The translations under genes were made by a program, and so were the position numbers. This document shows positions 22,154 through 32,803 of a stretch of 55,000 nucleotides of DNA, piece after piece. A model generated the notes under the pieces. That model ran no database searches, was not told the DNA's origin, and saw only the letters and a list, made by a program, of their open reading frames with translations. Origin of the DNA: Sphaeroforma sirkka (Eukaryota > Opisthokonta > Ichthyosporea > Ichthyophonida); contig LUCW03001762.1 of assembly GCA_001586965.3 (NCBI GenBank), positions 1 through 55,000 on the forward strand, written 5' to 3'. Every line of letters begins with the position of its first letter. Within the stretch, counting starts at the first letter, position 1.

Positions 22154-23224
22154 GTATATATAAATGTATAATACATATACATGGAGAGAGAGAGTCCTAA
22201 TCGCCTCTCTACTAGAAATAGTAACATGTTAAAATAATAGTATTTAGATTTTAGTAGAGTAACATATCACATTAATATCTATCGCATACTCCAGAGTCGG
22301 CCTCACTATCCTCAAAGACCGCAATGCGATTCATAGGTAAATACAACATACGTTGAACACGTCCTACCGGCTCCGTGATTGACAATAACGCAGATACTGA
22401 TGGATCTACGCGCACAATGCAAATCCAAGAATAGTTGTAATCTCTTGAGACCACAATTGAGCGAATTTAAATGTCGCACATATATATGTTGAGTCGCATC
22501 CCCGTCCTTCACGAGCGTCCTTCGCAAATATCTAATGATCAGCCTATACGCAGTAGAGATTAAACGTTTCAAAACGATCATCTGGATAGTGCAAGGTGAT
22601 ACTTATTTATGCAATACCATGCTGGCATCTTCATAGCGCATTCTAAGGCAGACTCATAGCTTACAAGGCAGACTCATAGCTTACATGATAGCTCGAGGTG
22701 CCTAGTGCAGCGGTAGTAGTTGTTGACTACTCATAGGGAATGTGCGGTGAGTATCAGATCACTCATAGCTTATATGATAGCTAGAGGTACCCAGTGCTAC
22801 GGTAGATGTACTTGTGTGGTGCAGTATAGTCAGATCAGGGTTGCCAGAATCGACTTCTACGTTGTATGTTGATCTGCATAGATACGATGTGCTATCACAA
22901 TGTCTTGGACTGATACAGCGCACAACCAAACGATCAGTGCATTAGAGTACATCCATCGTCGTATCCGCAGAGTGGCTGACCCCATGATCATTGTATTTTT
23001 CTAAACCCTAAAATTTTTGTCTGCGTGTGCATTCCCAGTGATCGAAGATTTGCTCATGAACTTAGCCGCAGTTGTTGCACGTCGTGCTGCAAGTTGACAG
23101 CGTGAACCAGAACCCTGAACTCTAAAATAATCCCTAAACTCTTGACGACGGCCCTTTAGGGTTGACCATCGTCGCCCCGATGTTGAACCCGTCTGCTACC
23201 ACTGTCACACTGAAAGCGCCACCC
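22151..23224. other. non-coding stretch 3' of the unknown gene
   Basis: Short direct repeats of ACTCATAGCTTA(C/T)ATGATAGCT occur at about 22667-22780. No gene is supported. Confidence 0.5.
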
Positions 23225-23290
23225 TCAGATTGAGACATCTGCCATATCGGCATTTTCGGAATGTATTGGAACTGTGAACCACATTTGAAT
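23225..23290 (-). CDS. unknown gene, terminal exon
   Basis: Acceptor CATCCAGCAG; phase 0 gives [21 protein letters not shown] then TGA. A longer frame in the same DNA was rejected because it does not fit the splice phase. Confidence 0.6.
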   Translation of the reverse strand: MQMWFTVPIHSENADMADVSI

Positions 23291-26120
23291 CTGCTGGATG
23301 TTGCATAATTAACACAGGAGAGTAGGTTACTCATTTGGATCTGCTGGGTGTTGCATAATTAACACAGGAGCGAAGGTTATTCAATTGGATCTGCTGGATG
23401 TTGCAACAGGAGAGAAGGCTATTCATTTACTTCTGCTGGATGTTGCATAATTAACACAGGAAAGAAGGTTATTCATTTGGATCTGCTGGATGTTCCATAA
23501 TCTATTCATTTGGATCTGCTGGATGTTAAATAATTGACACAGGCGAGAAGATTATTCATTTGGATCTGCTGGATGATATGTGACTCGCACAGGAGGAACT
23601 TAATTGCGCACTTTCGAACTGACAACCTGGCGTCTCCTGGATATAAACCTTAACTGCCAGAGAGAAGCCTCGTACTGTAATGTAGTTCGAATGCAATACC
23701 AACCACCACGCATACACTATCATGAGAACAGGACTGAATGTACAGTGTGTCGCCAACATTCACGCGCGTTGCATAAAGAGGTTTGTGGTGGGCTGTAAAT
23801 GATGAACCATAGCAAACATGCGAAGAGTGTATAAGCTAGTAATACACACATATACGCACACAATGTGAACAACGCGCACCACATTCTTGCAACGTACGTG
23901 ACTCTCGCCTACAAGCAGCTCAGCGCCTTTGTCAATCAGTGGAATCATTCGCTGGTCTGCGTGGTGGGTGTACAGCCACTCGGGTGTCTGTAAACGAGCA
24001 CAAAGAAAGTGTGAGTGTGATCGGGTGAGGTATTGTAGAGAGTTGCTAAAGGCGTGTTCCATCACTACATTGAAAGGATAACAACAGTGGATGTGAAGTG
24101 TAGTAAACTTCTACTGTGCGTGATATTGAACCTAGGTTGAGTGAATTTTGTACTGCTATGAGTCTTCTGGTGCTTCTATGTATGTGTAAAATACAAAACT
24201 GTCGTTCATACAACCCTGAAAGCGAGATTGATCATCGCATCAATACCGGAAACAATGTGATCAGTCTGCAGTGCAAACATTCAATGCGAAACTAATTCAG
24301 TAACTGAGCGATTCATGGGCTAGGGTTTAGAAAATCCTAATGCACAGGCAGGCGGGCGGATAGGTGCGCACTGGATAGGTTCCATCTCAAACCATCAAAT
24401 TGGAAAAATAATTTTAGACCTCCTTCTTCCTCTTAACTATAGTTTATTATCCTCACTCACCGTGACATGCCGTGTACGTTGACTCCATTTCACTCACAGT
24501 GACATGCCGTGTACGTTGCCTTCATTCACACACAGTGACATGCCGTGTACGTTGAGTTCATTCACACACAGTGACATGCTGTGTACGTTGACTTCATTCA
24601 CACACAATGACATGCCGTGTACGTTGCCTTCATACACTCACAGTGATATGCCTTGCACGTTGACTTCATTCCCTCACAGTGACATGCCTTGCACGTTGAC
24701 TTCATTCATTCACAGTGGCATACCTTGTGGGCTAACTTCACAAGGGCTGGATGGACTGAGCCGATGGGCGGGTCGATGGCCAGCACAAATGTACAGTCTG
24801 TTGGTGGAAAGTTCATAAACATGGCACTGTCAACTTCAGAGGTTGTGAAGTGGCCCATGGCCCAGGGAGTGAGCGTCGCTTGATTGCTAAGTCGAGTATG
24901 CAATATATACTGGATAGTGTTGATTGCGAAAGAAAGGTAGGTAGCAGCAGTGGTGGGATGCTATATTTCTTGGGTGGTTAATGCAAACACAAATAAACGT
25001 TCACTGTGAATGCCTAACTGTTGGCTGTATAGCAAACTTCTAGACACCCCCTCTAAACCAATCTCACGACTAAAATGTAATACCGGCTCTTCAAGTATGT
25101 GTCATGCATGTGTACAATTGGTCTCCTTCAGTCGTGTACGCATTGCCCCTGCTGATGTCACGCCCCATCTTGAGGAGTAATTGAGCAAATGGACTCACAC
25201 AATACACAGTGATATCTAATCCTGTGTGCATGTCTGGCATACATATTCAACGAGTCTATTGAGTGTTCATTTGAAAATACAAACAGAACATGTATGCCAT
25301 CGGCTCACTTCAGTCGTCAGTGGCCACTGACGACTGAACATACGGGTTACGCGTGAGATTATTTTTTGACATATAAAGAAGCCGGTGAAAGAGTATCGTT
25401 TGCACCAGCTTACTATTCCACAGGCAACAATATGCCAGCCATCAACTACAGACCGGCGCCTGATCAAGGCCACAGCCAAGTCTGTCTCGAAAACACTGCT
25501 ACACACTCATTTACTGCGTCAAGGCACACAACAGAACCTTCACACAATTCACAACCACAAAGTCCGTCCATCCCGGACAAGTACAGCTTAAATCTGCACA
25601 CCACGTACAACCCAGCTTACACAGCACATAACCATGTCCCACCTACCAGGAGGAAATTGTGCATTGAGCTGTGTGCACATGCCTATCTTCAGTAGCGATG
25701 TCTGAAGCGCTCGTTGCACACTGGCGGATTCATCACTGCGGGTGGGTCTGTGACATTGGACGTGGTGAGCTATGGTAAACCAGACGACTGGTATATCGAG
25801 TGAAAATTGTGGTTGTTTTTTATATCACCAACCTGTTTCAATATGTGATAGAAACTCGGCCTATCTCGATGAGACCAGATACACATTGCTGTAGACTCGA
25901 CCATGATTACAAAATCACACACATGAGGAATAAAGACTCACAAATCTAAATTCACCGACTCGCAAAGGACGCTGCCATGCAGTGTGGTATTTGTGCATGC
26001 TCCAGCATTAGATAATATTTGACCTGTCATCCACAGCCCTCACCTAACAATCGCACATTCATCTGCATATTCTGACATGTCTACAAACGCTCCCACACTT
26101 GAACGTGTATACATACATAC

Positions 26121-26161
<41 letters not shown>

Positions 26162-26203
26162 CATTTATATATGTATATATATACATATATATATTCCTAT
26201 ATA

Positions 26204-26258
<55 letters not shown>

Positions 26259-26265
26259 ATCTATA

Positions 26266-26324
<59 letters not shown>

Positions 26325-27101
26325 ATAAAGTCATAAACATGTACACAAAGGTGTACAGGGCCTACAAAAAGTACTGTGAATAAATTTTATTAAGTATATC
26401 TGCGCTAGCTCGAGGATGAAAATACACACACACGCATACGAAGTTTATGTTGTCTAAATAGGACTTAGAGTGAGCACGCATTCATAAAATATAAATATAC
26501 GTGCTCTTTGCGCGTTGTGTGCGATATGTAAACCCTACTGCTTTCAATGACCAGTCATACAATCGCATACACGCATTATAACACAATTAGATATCTGTAT
26601 TTGTATATTCATGAGCCTCTTTGCATATAATGCGATTCCTACATGCAGGCTATAAACCATCCCTCAACGCACGACGCTCACCAGTGCATGTCATGCACAC
26701 ACGGCACGTGAAGTATACTTTGTACAGTGATTTAAATAGTTGCAAATGACAAAATACCTGACCAACCAGTGGGACAATAGACCACTTGTAGACATGTAGT
26801 GACAACTGATGGTGTGTAACATGCGGTGGGACATCCAGTGTCGTGCCTTACCGGGGGTCGTTGTAGGACACTTGTCTAATTTCGAAGACCAACTGCTCCA
26901 GTGGTAGGTAGATACTTTCACTCTCGCGGTAGATTTTCATGATTAACCGGGTGGGCAATCCCTGTACGATAAATATGATACAGGCTTCAGTGACGCAGTG
27001 ACGTATGATGATTATATGAACACATCCTTGCGCTGTATACTGGCAATCATATACACGCCGCACAATGGTGGATATGGTACATTCTAAAAGGATTTGAGTT
27101 C

Positions 27102-27165
<64 letters not shown>

Positions 27166-27238
27166 ATGTATATATATATATATATATGTATATTATATGT
27201 ATGTTTATATATATATACATATATAAATATTATTAATA

Positions 27239-27311
<73 letters not shown>

Positions 27312-27969
27312 TTGTATGTGTGTCTGTGTACGCATATTTGTATATTTGTATGTTTTATATCTATGTATATCTATATAACCTAATGCATTTTGATACATCA
27401 TGACTTATCAGGTAAGCACCTACGGAACGACTACATCACATAGTTCAAAGCGCGGTAACAAATCTCAATTTAAATTATAACCCATGTTTCTGTGTAAGGT
27501 ACTTCGAGCATGGCCGTCTAGATCATAAACCGGAGTATATATGAAAATTAGTAATTTAATTGTGATAGTTATGCGTAAATATTGAGTCATAACTAAATCT
27601 GTGATCGTATACTCAAAAAGTATGTCTGGCCTTGCCATACACTTTTCTGCATATCTGAGATCACTCTATGAGAAAACACAACCAAAGAAGAGGACCAGTG
27701 CTCTGCACAGTACGCACATAGGTGCGAATAACGAACGTACGCTCATACACCTTCACTCGTGCATGCATGTGTACACATCTCTTGTTGTATTTGTTGACTT
27801 AGGAACAACCGATCGTTCGACAGTTGGCGTACTCATGCCTTTGCCACATACCTGCTGCACCTGTGTTAGAGCTGCTTCGATGTGCTGTGCAACGTATGCG
27901 ATGATGGCGTCATCGCGACACTGCCACACGCAAACGCCCCACTTAGCCGTAGTCACGAATTCGTCTAAC
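23225..27969 (-). CDS. unidentified multi-exon gene, last five exons
   Basis: Five exons on the minus strand join in frame: 27852-27969, 26852-26961, 24724-24886, 23898-23987 and 23225-23290. Donors and acceptors are canonical (GTATGT, GTAAGG, GTATGC, GTACGT; all AG) and every phase matches: 0, 2, 0, 0. The 181 visible residues include [60 protein letters not shown] and [20 protein letters not shown], and end MADVSI-stop. The composition is that of a soluble folded protein, with no signal peptide or membrane segment in this part. I do not recognise the family. Upstream exons were not found, and the first visible exon starts in phase 2. Confidence 0.72.
23281..23575. repeat. minisatellite carrying copies of the terminal-exon acceptor
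   Basis: Seven copies, mostly 50 bp, on the minus strand contain CATCCAGCAG followed by AT(C/T)CAAATG, the real splice acceptor and first bases of the terminal exon. The exon-proximal copy is the genuine junction. Confidence 0.85.
23898..23987 (-). CDS. unknown gene, exon
   Basis: Acceptor CGTTTACAG, donor AGTCAC|GTACGTT. Exactly 30 codons, TPEWLYTHH to LLVGESH. Confidence 0.72.
24452..24735. repeat. 36-bp minisatellite seeded by an exon end and donor
   Basis: Eight copies, with anchor positions at 24464, 24501, then every 36 bp to 24717. The last copy is the true exon/donor junction (minus: TGAAGTTAGCCCACAAG|GTATGCCACTG). Copies read TGAAGTCAACGTGCAAG|GCATGTCACTG. Confidence 0.9.
24724..24886 (-). 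CDS. unknown gene, exon
   Basis: Acceptor CGACTTAG, donor ACAAG|GTATGCC. 54 codons, [10 protein letters not shown] to PALVKLAHK. Its last 17 bases and donor seed the adjoining 36-bp array. Confidence 0.78.
25309..25338. repeat. perfect 30-bp palindrome
   Basis: TTCAGTCGTCAGTGG is followed with no spacer by its exact reverse complement. Confidence 0.97.
26124..26317. repeat. interrupted (TA)n microsatellite
   Basis: Nearly 200 bp of TA units with TACATACA and TATC interruptions; gives Ile-Tyr ORFs that are not genes. Confidence 0.95.
26852..26961 (-). CDS. unknown gene, exon
   Basis: Acceptor CGTACAG, donor [20 protein letters not shown] to VSYNDP plus two bases. Confidence 0.72.
27106..27310. 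repeat. interrupted (TA)n microsatellite
   Basis: Two TA blocks (27106-27153, 27245-27300) with GTGTGTGTG tracts at 27155 and 27300. Confidence 0.95.
27852..27969 (-). CDS. unknown gene, first visible exon
   Basis: Acceptor GCGCATTAG, donor CAG|GTATGTGG. One base completes a codon, then 39 codons from [10 protein letters not shown] to ALTQVQQ. Confidence 0.7.
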
Positions 27970-28249
27970 CTAATGCGCAGATGAAGCGCTTGTGAGCAAC
28001 TGCACAGATGCAGATGTAAGTGCTTATGAGGATAGCCATTGCCAATGGGTGCACGTGCATGCGTGCAAGTAGACGTGTGCAGTGCGAGCCCAGTGATGAA
28101 AGGATTATGTCACAACATTGAATGGAAACAAAAGTTTACAGTTGAGTAGGTGCATGAACGGGATCTACAGAAATAAGTAGGGTGTGCATTCAGACTGGAC
28201 GGTCAAAGAAATGATAAGCATAGCCTTCCATCAGCGACCATTTGACACC

Positions 28250-28760
28250 CATCCGATGAGAAAACACTATCAACTAACCAGCAGCAACACACTCAGCTAA
28301 GGGTAAATACCACTCACTCGATGGGAAAACACTATCAACTAACCAACAGCAACACACTCAGCTGGTGGTAGAGACCACTCATCCGATGGGAAAACACTAT
28401 CAACTAACCAGCAGCAACACACTCAGCTAATGGTAGAGACCACTCACCCAATGGGAAAACACTATCAACTAAGCAGCAGCAACACACTCAGCTGGTGGTA
28501 GGGACCACTCACCCGATGGGAAAACACTATCAACAAACCAGCAGCAACACACTCAGCTGGTGGTAGAGACTACTCACTCAATGGGAAACACTATCAACAA
28601 ACCAGCAGCAACACACTCAGCTGGTGGTAGAGACCACTCACCCAATGGGAAGAAACACACTCAGCTGGTGGTAGAGACCACTCACCCAATGGGAAAACAC
28701 TATCAACTAACCAGCAGCAACACACTCAGCTGGTGGTAGAGACCACTTACCCGATGGGAA
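28250..28760. repeat. minisatellite, 65-bp class unit, about 8 copies
   Basis: Units contain ATGGGAAAACACTATCAACT and CAGCAACACACTCAGCTGG with small internal deletions. No exon junction was identified beside it. Confidence 0.9.
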
Positions 28761-29399
28761 AACACCCCGAAGGTAGGCAGTGCAATGTATCATCGACTCA
28801 ATAAGCCGCAGACTTCGGTCATGTGCGGTTTGTATGGAGACTTGTCGATGCTTTGCTGATGATAAGATGGTAAATGTCGCAATTGGTTGTGAGGTGGTAG
28901 AATGTCGTAATTGTTGGCAAAGTGGTAATTGTCGTAATTGTTAGTGAAGTAGTGAAATGTCGTAATTGGTTGTGAAGTGGTAGAATGTCGCAATTGTTAG
29001 TACACATTTGATGTCCGGGTGGTTAAGTACGCGGCCCGTCTATAACGGCAGATACGTCTCCTGGGGACAGACAGCCAACTACAAGCACACGATTGATCAG
29101 TCCATTTCGTTATCTCCAATCTTGTTTTCAGAATCACTCCAAAGTTAGTATCGACAGATTCCTGTTCTTATACGGCCTTTACCTCAGCTAAAATGAAGAT
29201 CACACAATGAATGGTGATTCGATCTCCAGATACCGCGAGAATCAATCGTAGATGTTTCACACGGCACTCGCGAGGTGTGTCATGTGTACAATTGAACATG
29301 TGCGACTAGTCCGTCGGGCCAGTCGATATATTGGGTGTGCCCTGTAGGTAAAAGTGGTTTCTTTCTATGGGTGCCGTTTCAGTTTACATTGCCCATTTG

Positions 29400-29585
29400 A
29401 CACATTTGACAGGCGTCAGAGTAGCAGGGCATATAACAATAGTGTGGCTACATTCACTAGTACACATTTGACAGGTGTGACAGTGATAGGGCATATAACA
29501 ATAGTGTGGCTACATTCACTAGTGCTCATTTGACAGGTGTGACAGTGACAGGGCATATAGCAATAGTGTGGCTACATTCACTAGT
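29400..29585. repeat. minisatellite, about 62-bp unit, 3 copies
   Basis: Repeated ACATTTGACAGG and GTGTGGCTACATTCACTAGT blocks. Confidence 0.85.
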
Positions 29586-29599
29586 GCACATGCGAGATG

Positions 29600-29812
29600 T
29601 CAGTTGTACCATACAGTGTTGTACTGGGACGATTCTGCATTTAATAGGACCCCTAAAGCAGACATTCCAAACGCGTCCCATTTAAAAAAAGTACAAATAA
29701 AACGTGTGGTAGGTATCAATTCCAACAGCGGTTGCAAACGGAGGTTCGTTTTAATGGCTTTCACATTCCGTCCTATCTCATGTTTTACTGTCTGCGTCCT
29801 TGGTACAGCCAT
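29600..29812 (-). CDS. possible 70-aa ORF, unknown
   Basis: ATG in a favourable context (GTAGCCATGG) opens MAVPRTQTVKHEIGRNVKAI and 50 more residues. No family and no splice partners found. It could be a start exon of the minus-strand gene downstream, or chance. Confidence 0.2.
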   Translation of the reverse strand: MAVPRTQTVKHEIGRNVKAIKTNLRLQPLLELIPTTRFICTFFKWDAFGMSALGVLLNAESSQYNTVWYN

Positions 29813-30329
29813 GGCTACGTGGCGTCATCTAAATGTTCCGTTGCGATATGACTGAATATGTTAAGATGAGAACACTCCACACGCTGTGACATGCCATAGA
29901 CATATCGGAGGCTGTGTCGTGTCTATATAAGGTAGACATAAGTTTGAGACAAGCCTGCAAGGTACAGACACAAGGATACCACCAAATGTATTCAAAAACG
30001 GTAGTAGCACAACCCGCCAGAGGACGGCCCACAGAGACGTTTACGCGTCTACAGAAATATTTGATACGCCTCACACCTATGTGTAAGTATACAGACAGAG
30101 TGAAAGACCTGTACTTGCATGGGTCTATAGTGAGCGTACAATGTAATACAACAGTTACCGATGGTTGCTTCATCACACGTAGGGTCAGCTAAGGCACGCA
30201 CGCACACAGCAGCCATGGCGAAGCACCGTACTGCACAATACTCCACAGTTAAGTTCAGTGGATGGCCGCTACAATTAACCATCGACCAAAACATCACAGT
30301 ACATACGGATAGACATGAGCAGGCGTTGT

Positions 30330-30645
30330 AAACATATCAGAAAAATAAAAACATCTATGAGAGACATAAGGCAAAATATAACATCTATGAGAGACAAAAG
30401 GCAAAATATAATATCTATGAGAGGCATTAGGCAAAACATAACACCTATGAGAGACATAACGCAAAACATAACATCTATGAGAGGCATAAGGCAAAACATA
30501 ACATCTATGAGAGACAAAAGGCAAAATATAACATCTATGAGAGGCATAAGGCAAAACATAACACCTATGAGAGACATAAGGCAAAACATAACATCTATGA
30601 GAGGCATAAGGCAAATCATAACACCTATGAGAGACCATTTATGAG
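30330..30645. repeat. 30-bp minisatellite, about 10 copies
   Basis: Unit close to ACATCTATGAGAGGCATAAGGCAAAACAT. Because 30 is a multiple of 3, it stays open in several frames on both strands. No spacers, so it is not CRISPR-like. Confidence 0.92.
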
Positions 30646-31125
30646 TGTCCTACGTTGAACTACATCTATGAGTGACTTGAAGTTAAATTATATCATTTTT
30701 GAGTGATTAAGTTAAATTATAACATCTATAAGTGACTTATGTTGAATTGTATCGATGAGTGACTTAAATTGAATTACATCTGTGATTGACTTGAGTTAAA
30801 TCATAATATCTATGAGTGACTAAGTTTAATCATAACATATGAGTGACTAAAGTTGAATCATAACCCCTATGCGACTTAAGTTAATTCGTAACACCTATGA
30901 GTGACTTGTAAGTTCAACTATAATAACTATGAGTGACTTGTAAGTTCAATTATAATAACTATGAGTGACTTAAGTTAAATTACATTTATGAGCGAATTTT
31001 AAGTTCAACTATAATAACTATGAGTGACTTGAGTTAAAATACATTTATGAGTGACTTTTTAAGTTCAACTATAATAACTATGTGTGACTTGAGTTAAGTT
31101 ACATCTATGAGTGACTCAAGTTGAA
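30646..31125. repeat. diverged continuation of the tandem array
   Basis: Irregular 25-35 bp units with ATGAGTGACTT(A/G)AGTT. Related to the TATGAGAG core of the preceding array, suggesting older units at this end. Confidence 0.75.
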
Positions 31126-32680
31126 ATAGTGTACCATACCCATTGTCACCCTGAAGTGACATAGTGAAGATCCTTTCAAGTTAAATACGTATATAAATTA
31201 CATAGGTGCTTACAGGTGCAATGCAGTAACTCTGTGAACTCAACGGACAAAAATGAAACCTTTGCGCCATGCAAGTGCCTGATAGCTACACGAATTCATG
31301 TGTACAAAACCATATAGAACCAGTCAACACGTTGTTCAGGAAAAGACGTAAACATAGTTGTGCGCGTGACGGATGGTTGTATGTATACTATGCTGAACCT
31401 TTCCCATTGGTGCAATATCTGATTTCGACTGTGTACTAGTGTAAATATCCATCTGTGCGAGCGACTGGAGTGTGTTGACAGATAACAGGCAACCGAATAC
31501 GTCTTAAGTAGCTTTGCGTGTGTTTATAACTTCTTTTGTGAACTATGGCAATGATGAGTTATAACCGCCTTCTCGCAAGAGCACGTAATCGACTGTGAAA
31601 TACACTTAACGGGAGTGCAGGACTGCTTACGTGTGCAATCTCTTGCATCCACCAGGCTCAAAATTCAATTGCAAATATCATGGTTGGTGTATACCGAGAT
31701 TGTTGCCAACGCTCAAAATTCAGTTGTGATATGTCGAGCGCTAACTTCCTCATCCACTAGACCTATGCGATGAATAGTGCATTGACGACAGAAACGTGGA
31801 ACACAACGAATATATTTTCGATAATATGAAACTACAACTAGCATAGTCTCGTGCTTCTATTTTTGTAGTGTCAGCGATTACATATAAGCCCTCGGGCAAT
31901 CCAGTCTGAAAAATGCGAGATATATTGAGCTAAGTCAGTACCATTCCGATGCGCCACTACTTGCTTAGCGGAGAGTGAAATGGAAGCCCCCCCCTTTTTT
32001 TTTATAGATATATACATGTTTGTGTATGTGTACACAATACACGCAATCCCTTTATGAAAAGATAAATGTAATGTGGAAATGAATAAACGAAGGCCCTTCG
32101 CATAACAAACTAAACAGACTATGAATGGGATGCATTCAATGACTGGCAAGGACACAAACTGTAGCCATATGACAAAAGGCCCGAGTGCGCACAGACTCTG
32201 CATCTCATAATCGACCAGCACTAGTGTAGTGCTCACATGTATGACAGTTATCACCTCGATAATTTTAAGTAGAGTCTGTCATTACAAGCAACATAGCTTA
32301 AATACAAAGTTTGTATCAATCACACAACCGCTTTTAGCTTAATGTTCGCATTCACACAAAGTCAGGCGCGTATGCACCACTCACCTTTGCTCATGTTTGT
32401 GTTCAACTGCTATAATCCAACAGTCGATTCCAAATCAACATCTACAGTATGTCTCGTCAGTCTCCCGTGTCGGTTTTGCACATTGTGTACATGTGTGTGT
32501 GTGTAATGTACAGCTCTTTTAGCTACTGCGCCTATATAATACACACCTCGCATCACCGGGCCCATATCTTTCGTGTCGTGGATATTTAATTCACTTATCG
32601 ATCAAAAGAAACTGTCACTATTTAAAAATATAATTGGAGTACTAATATTTTTAGTTTACAAATGTCTCAACTGAATTCGT
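31126..32680. other. no gene recognised
   Basis: AT-rich; small ORFs only. Nothing supported. Confidence 0.5.
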
Positions 32681-32686
32681 TTACCC

Positions 32687-32794
32687 GATTGTGAACTCCG
32701 CAATATCTTCGGATGCGCAGGTTCGAGTCCTGCACCTGTCATTTACATAGCAGGTTGGCCGAGTGGTCTAAGGCGTTGTGTTTAGGAAACAATC
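32687..32794 (+). tRNA. permuted tRNA-Leu(UAG): 3' half precedes 5' half
   Basis: The 3' half comes first: anticodon-stem 3' strand CGCAA (32699-32703), long variable arm TATCTTCGGATGC with ATC/GAT stem and TTCG loop, T-arm GCAGG-TTCGAGT-CCTGC (perfect B box), acceptor ACCTGTC and A73 (32741). After a 7-base spacer (32742-32748) comes the 5' half: AGCAGGT, T8 G9, GCCGAG...GGC D-arm (perfect A box TGGCCGAGTGG), anticodon stem TTGTG and loop TTTAG, anticodon TAG (32783-32785). The anticodon stem pairs across halves (TTGTG/CGCAA, one G-U). The acceptor stem pairs at 6 of 7 positions (one G-U, A1-C72 mismatch). Leader GATTGT (32687-32692) is complementary to trailer ACAATC (32789-32794). No A box lies upstream of the 3' half. 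Leu identity is supported by the long variable arm and anticodon. Confidence 0.75.
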
Positions 32795-32795
32795 A

Positions 32796-32803
32796 TTTTT
32801 TTT
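32796..32803 (+). terminator. RNA polymerase III terminator (T8)
   Basis: Eight T directly after the 5' half and its complementary trailer, where a permuted pre-tRNA transcript should end. Confidence 0.7.

Larger units (their letters stand above)
24887..26851 (-). other. intron of the unknown gene
   Basis: Holds a perfect 30-bp palindrome (25309-25338) and long TA microsatellites (26124-26317). No exon was found; the phases of its flanking exons match without one. Confidence 0.6.

Noticed and set aside
23134..23334. Longer 66-aa frame over the terminal exon of the unknown gene
   Set aside because: It does not match the phase set by the previous exon; the phase-0 frame ends properly at 23225.
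24504..24818. 104-aa repeat ORF on the plus strand
   Set aside because: Shadow of the 36-bp array and of the minus-strand exon.
25366..25695. 109-aa plus-strand ORF
   Set aside because: Lies in an intron of the minus-strand gene, no family, low-complexity Ser/Thr/His.
26077..26383. Ile-Tyr ORFs over TA repeats (also near 27094, 48388, 53636)
   Set aside because: Translations of (TA)n microsatellites; no coding signal outside the repeat.
30315..30644. CRISPR-like array or repeat protein
   Set aside because: Units are directly adjacent with no spacers and open in several frames; eukaryotic minisatellite.
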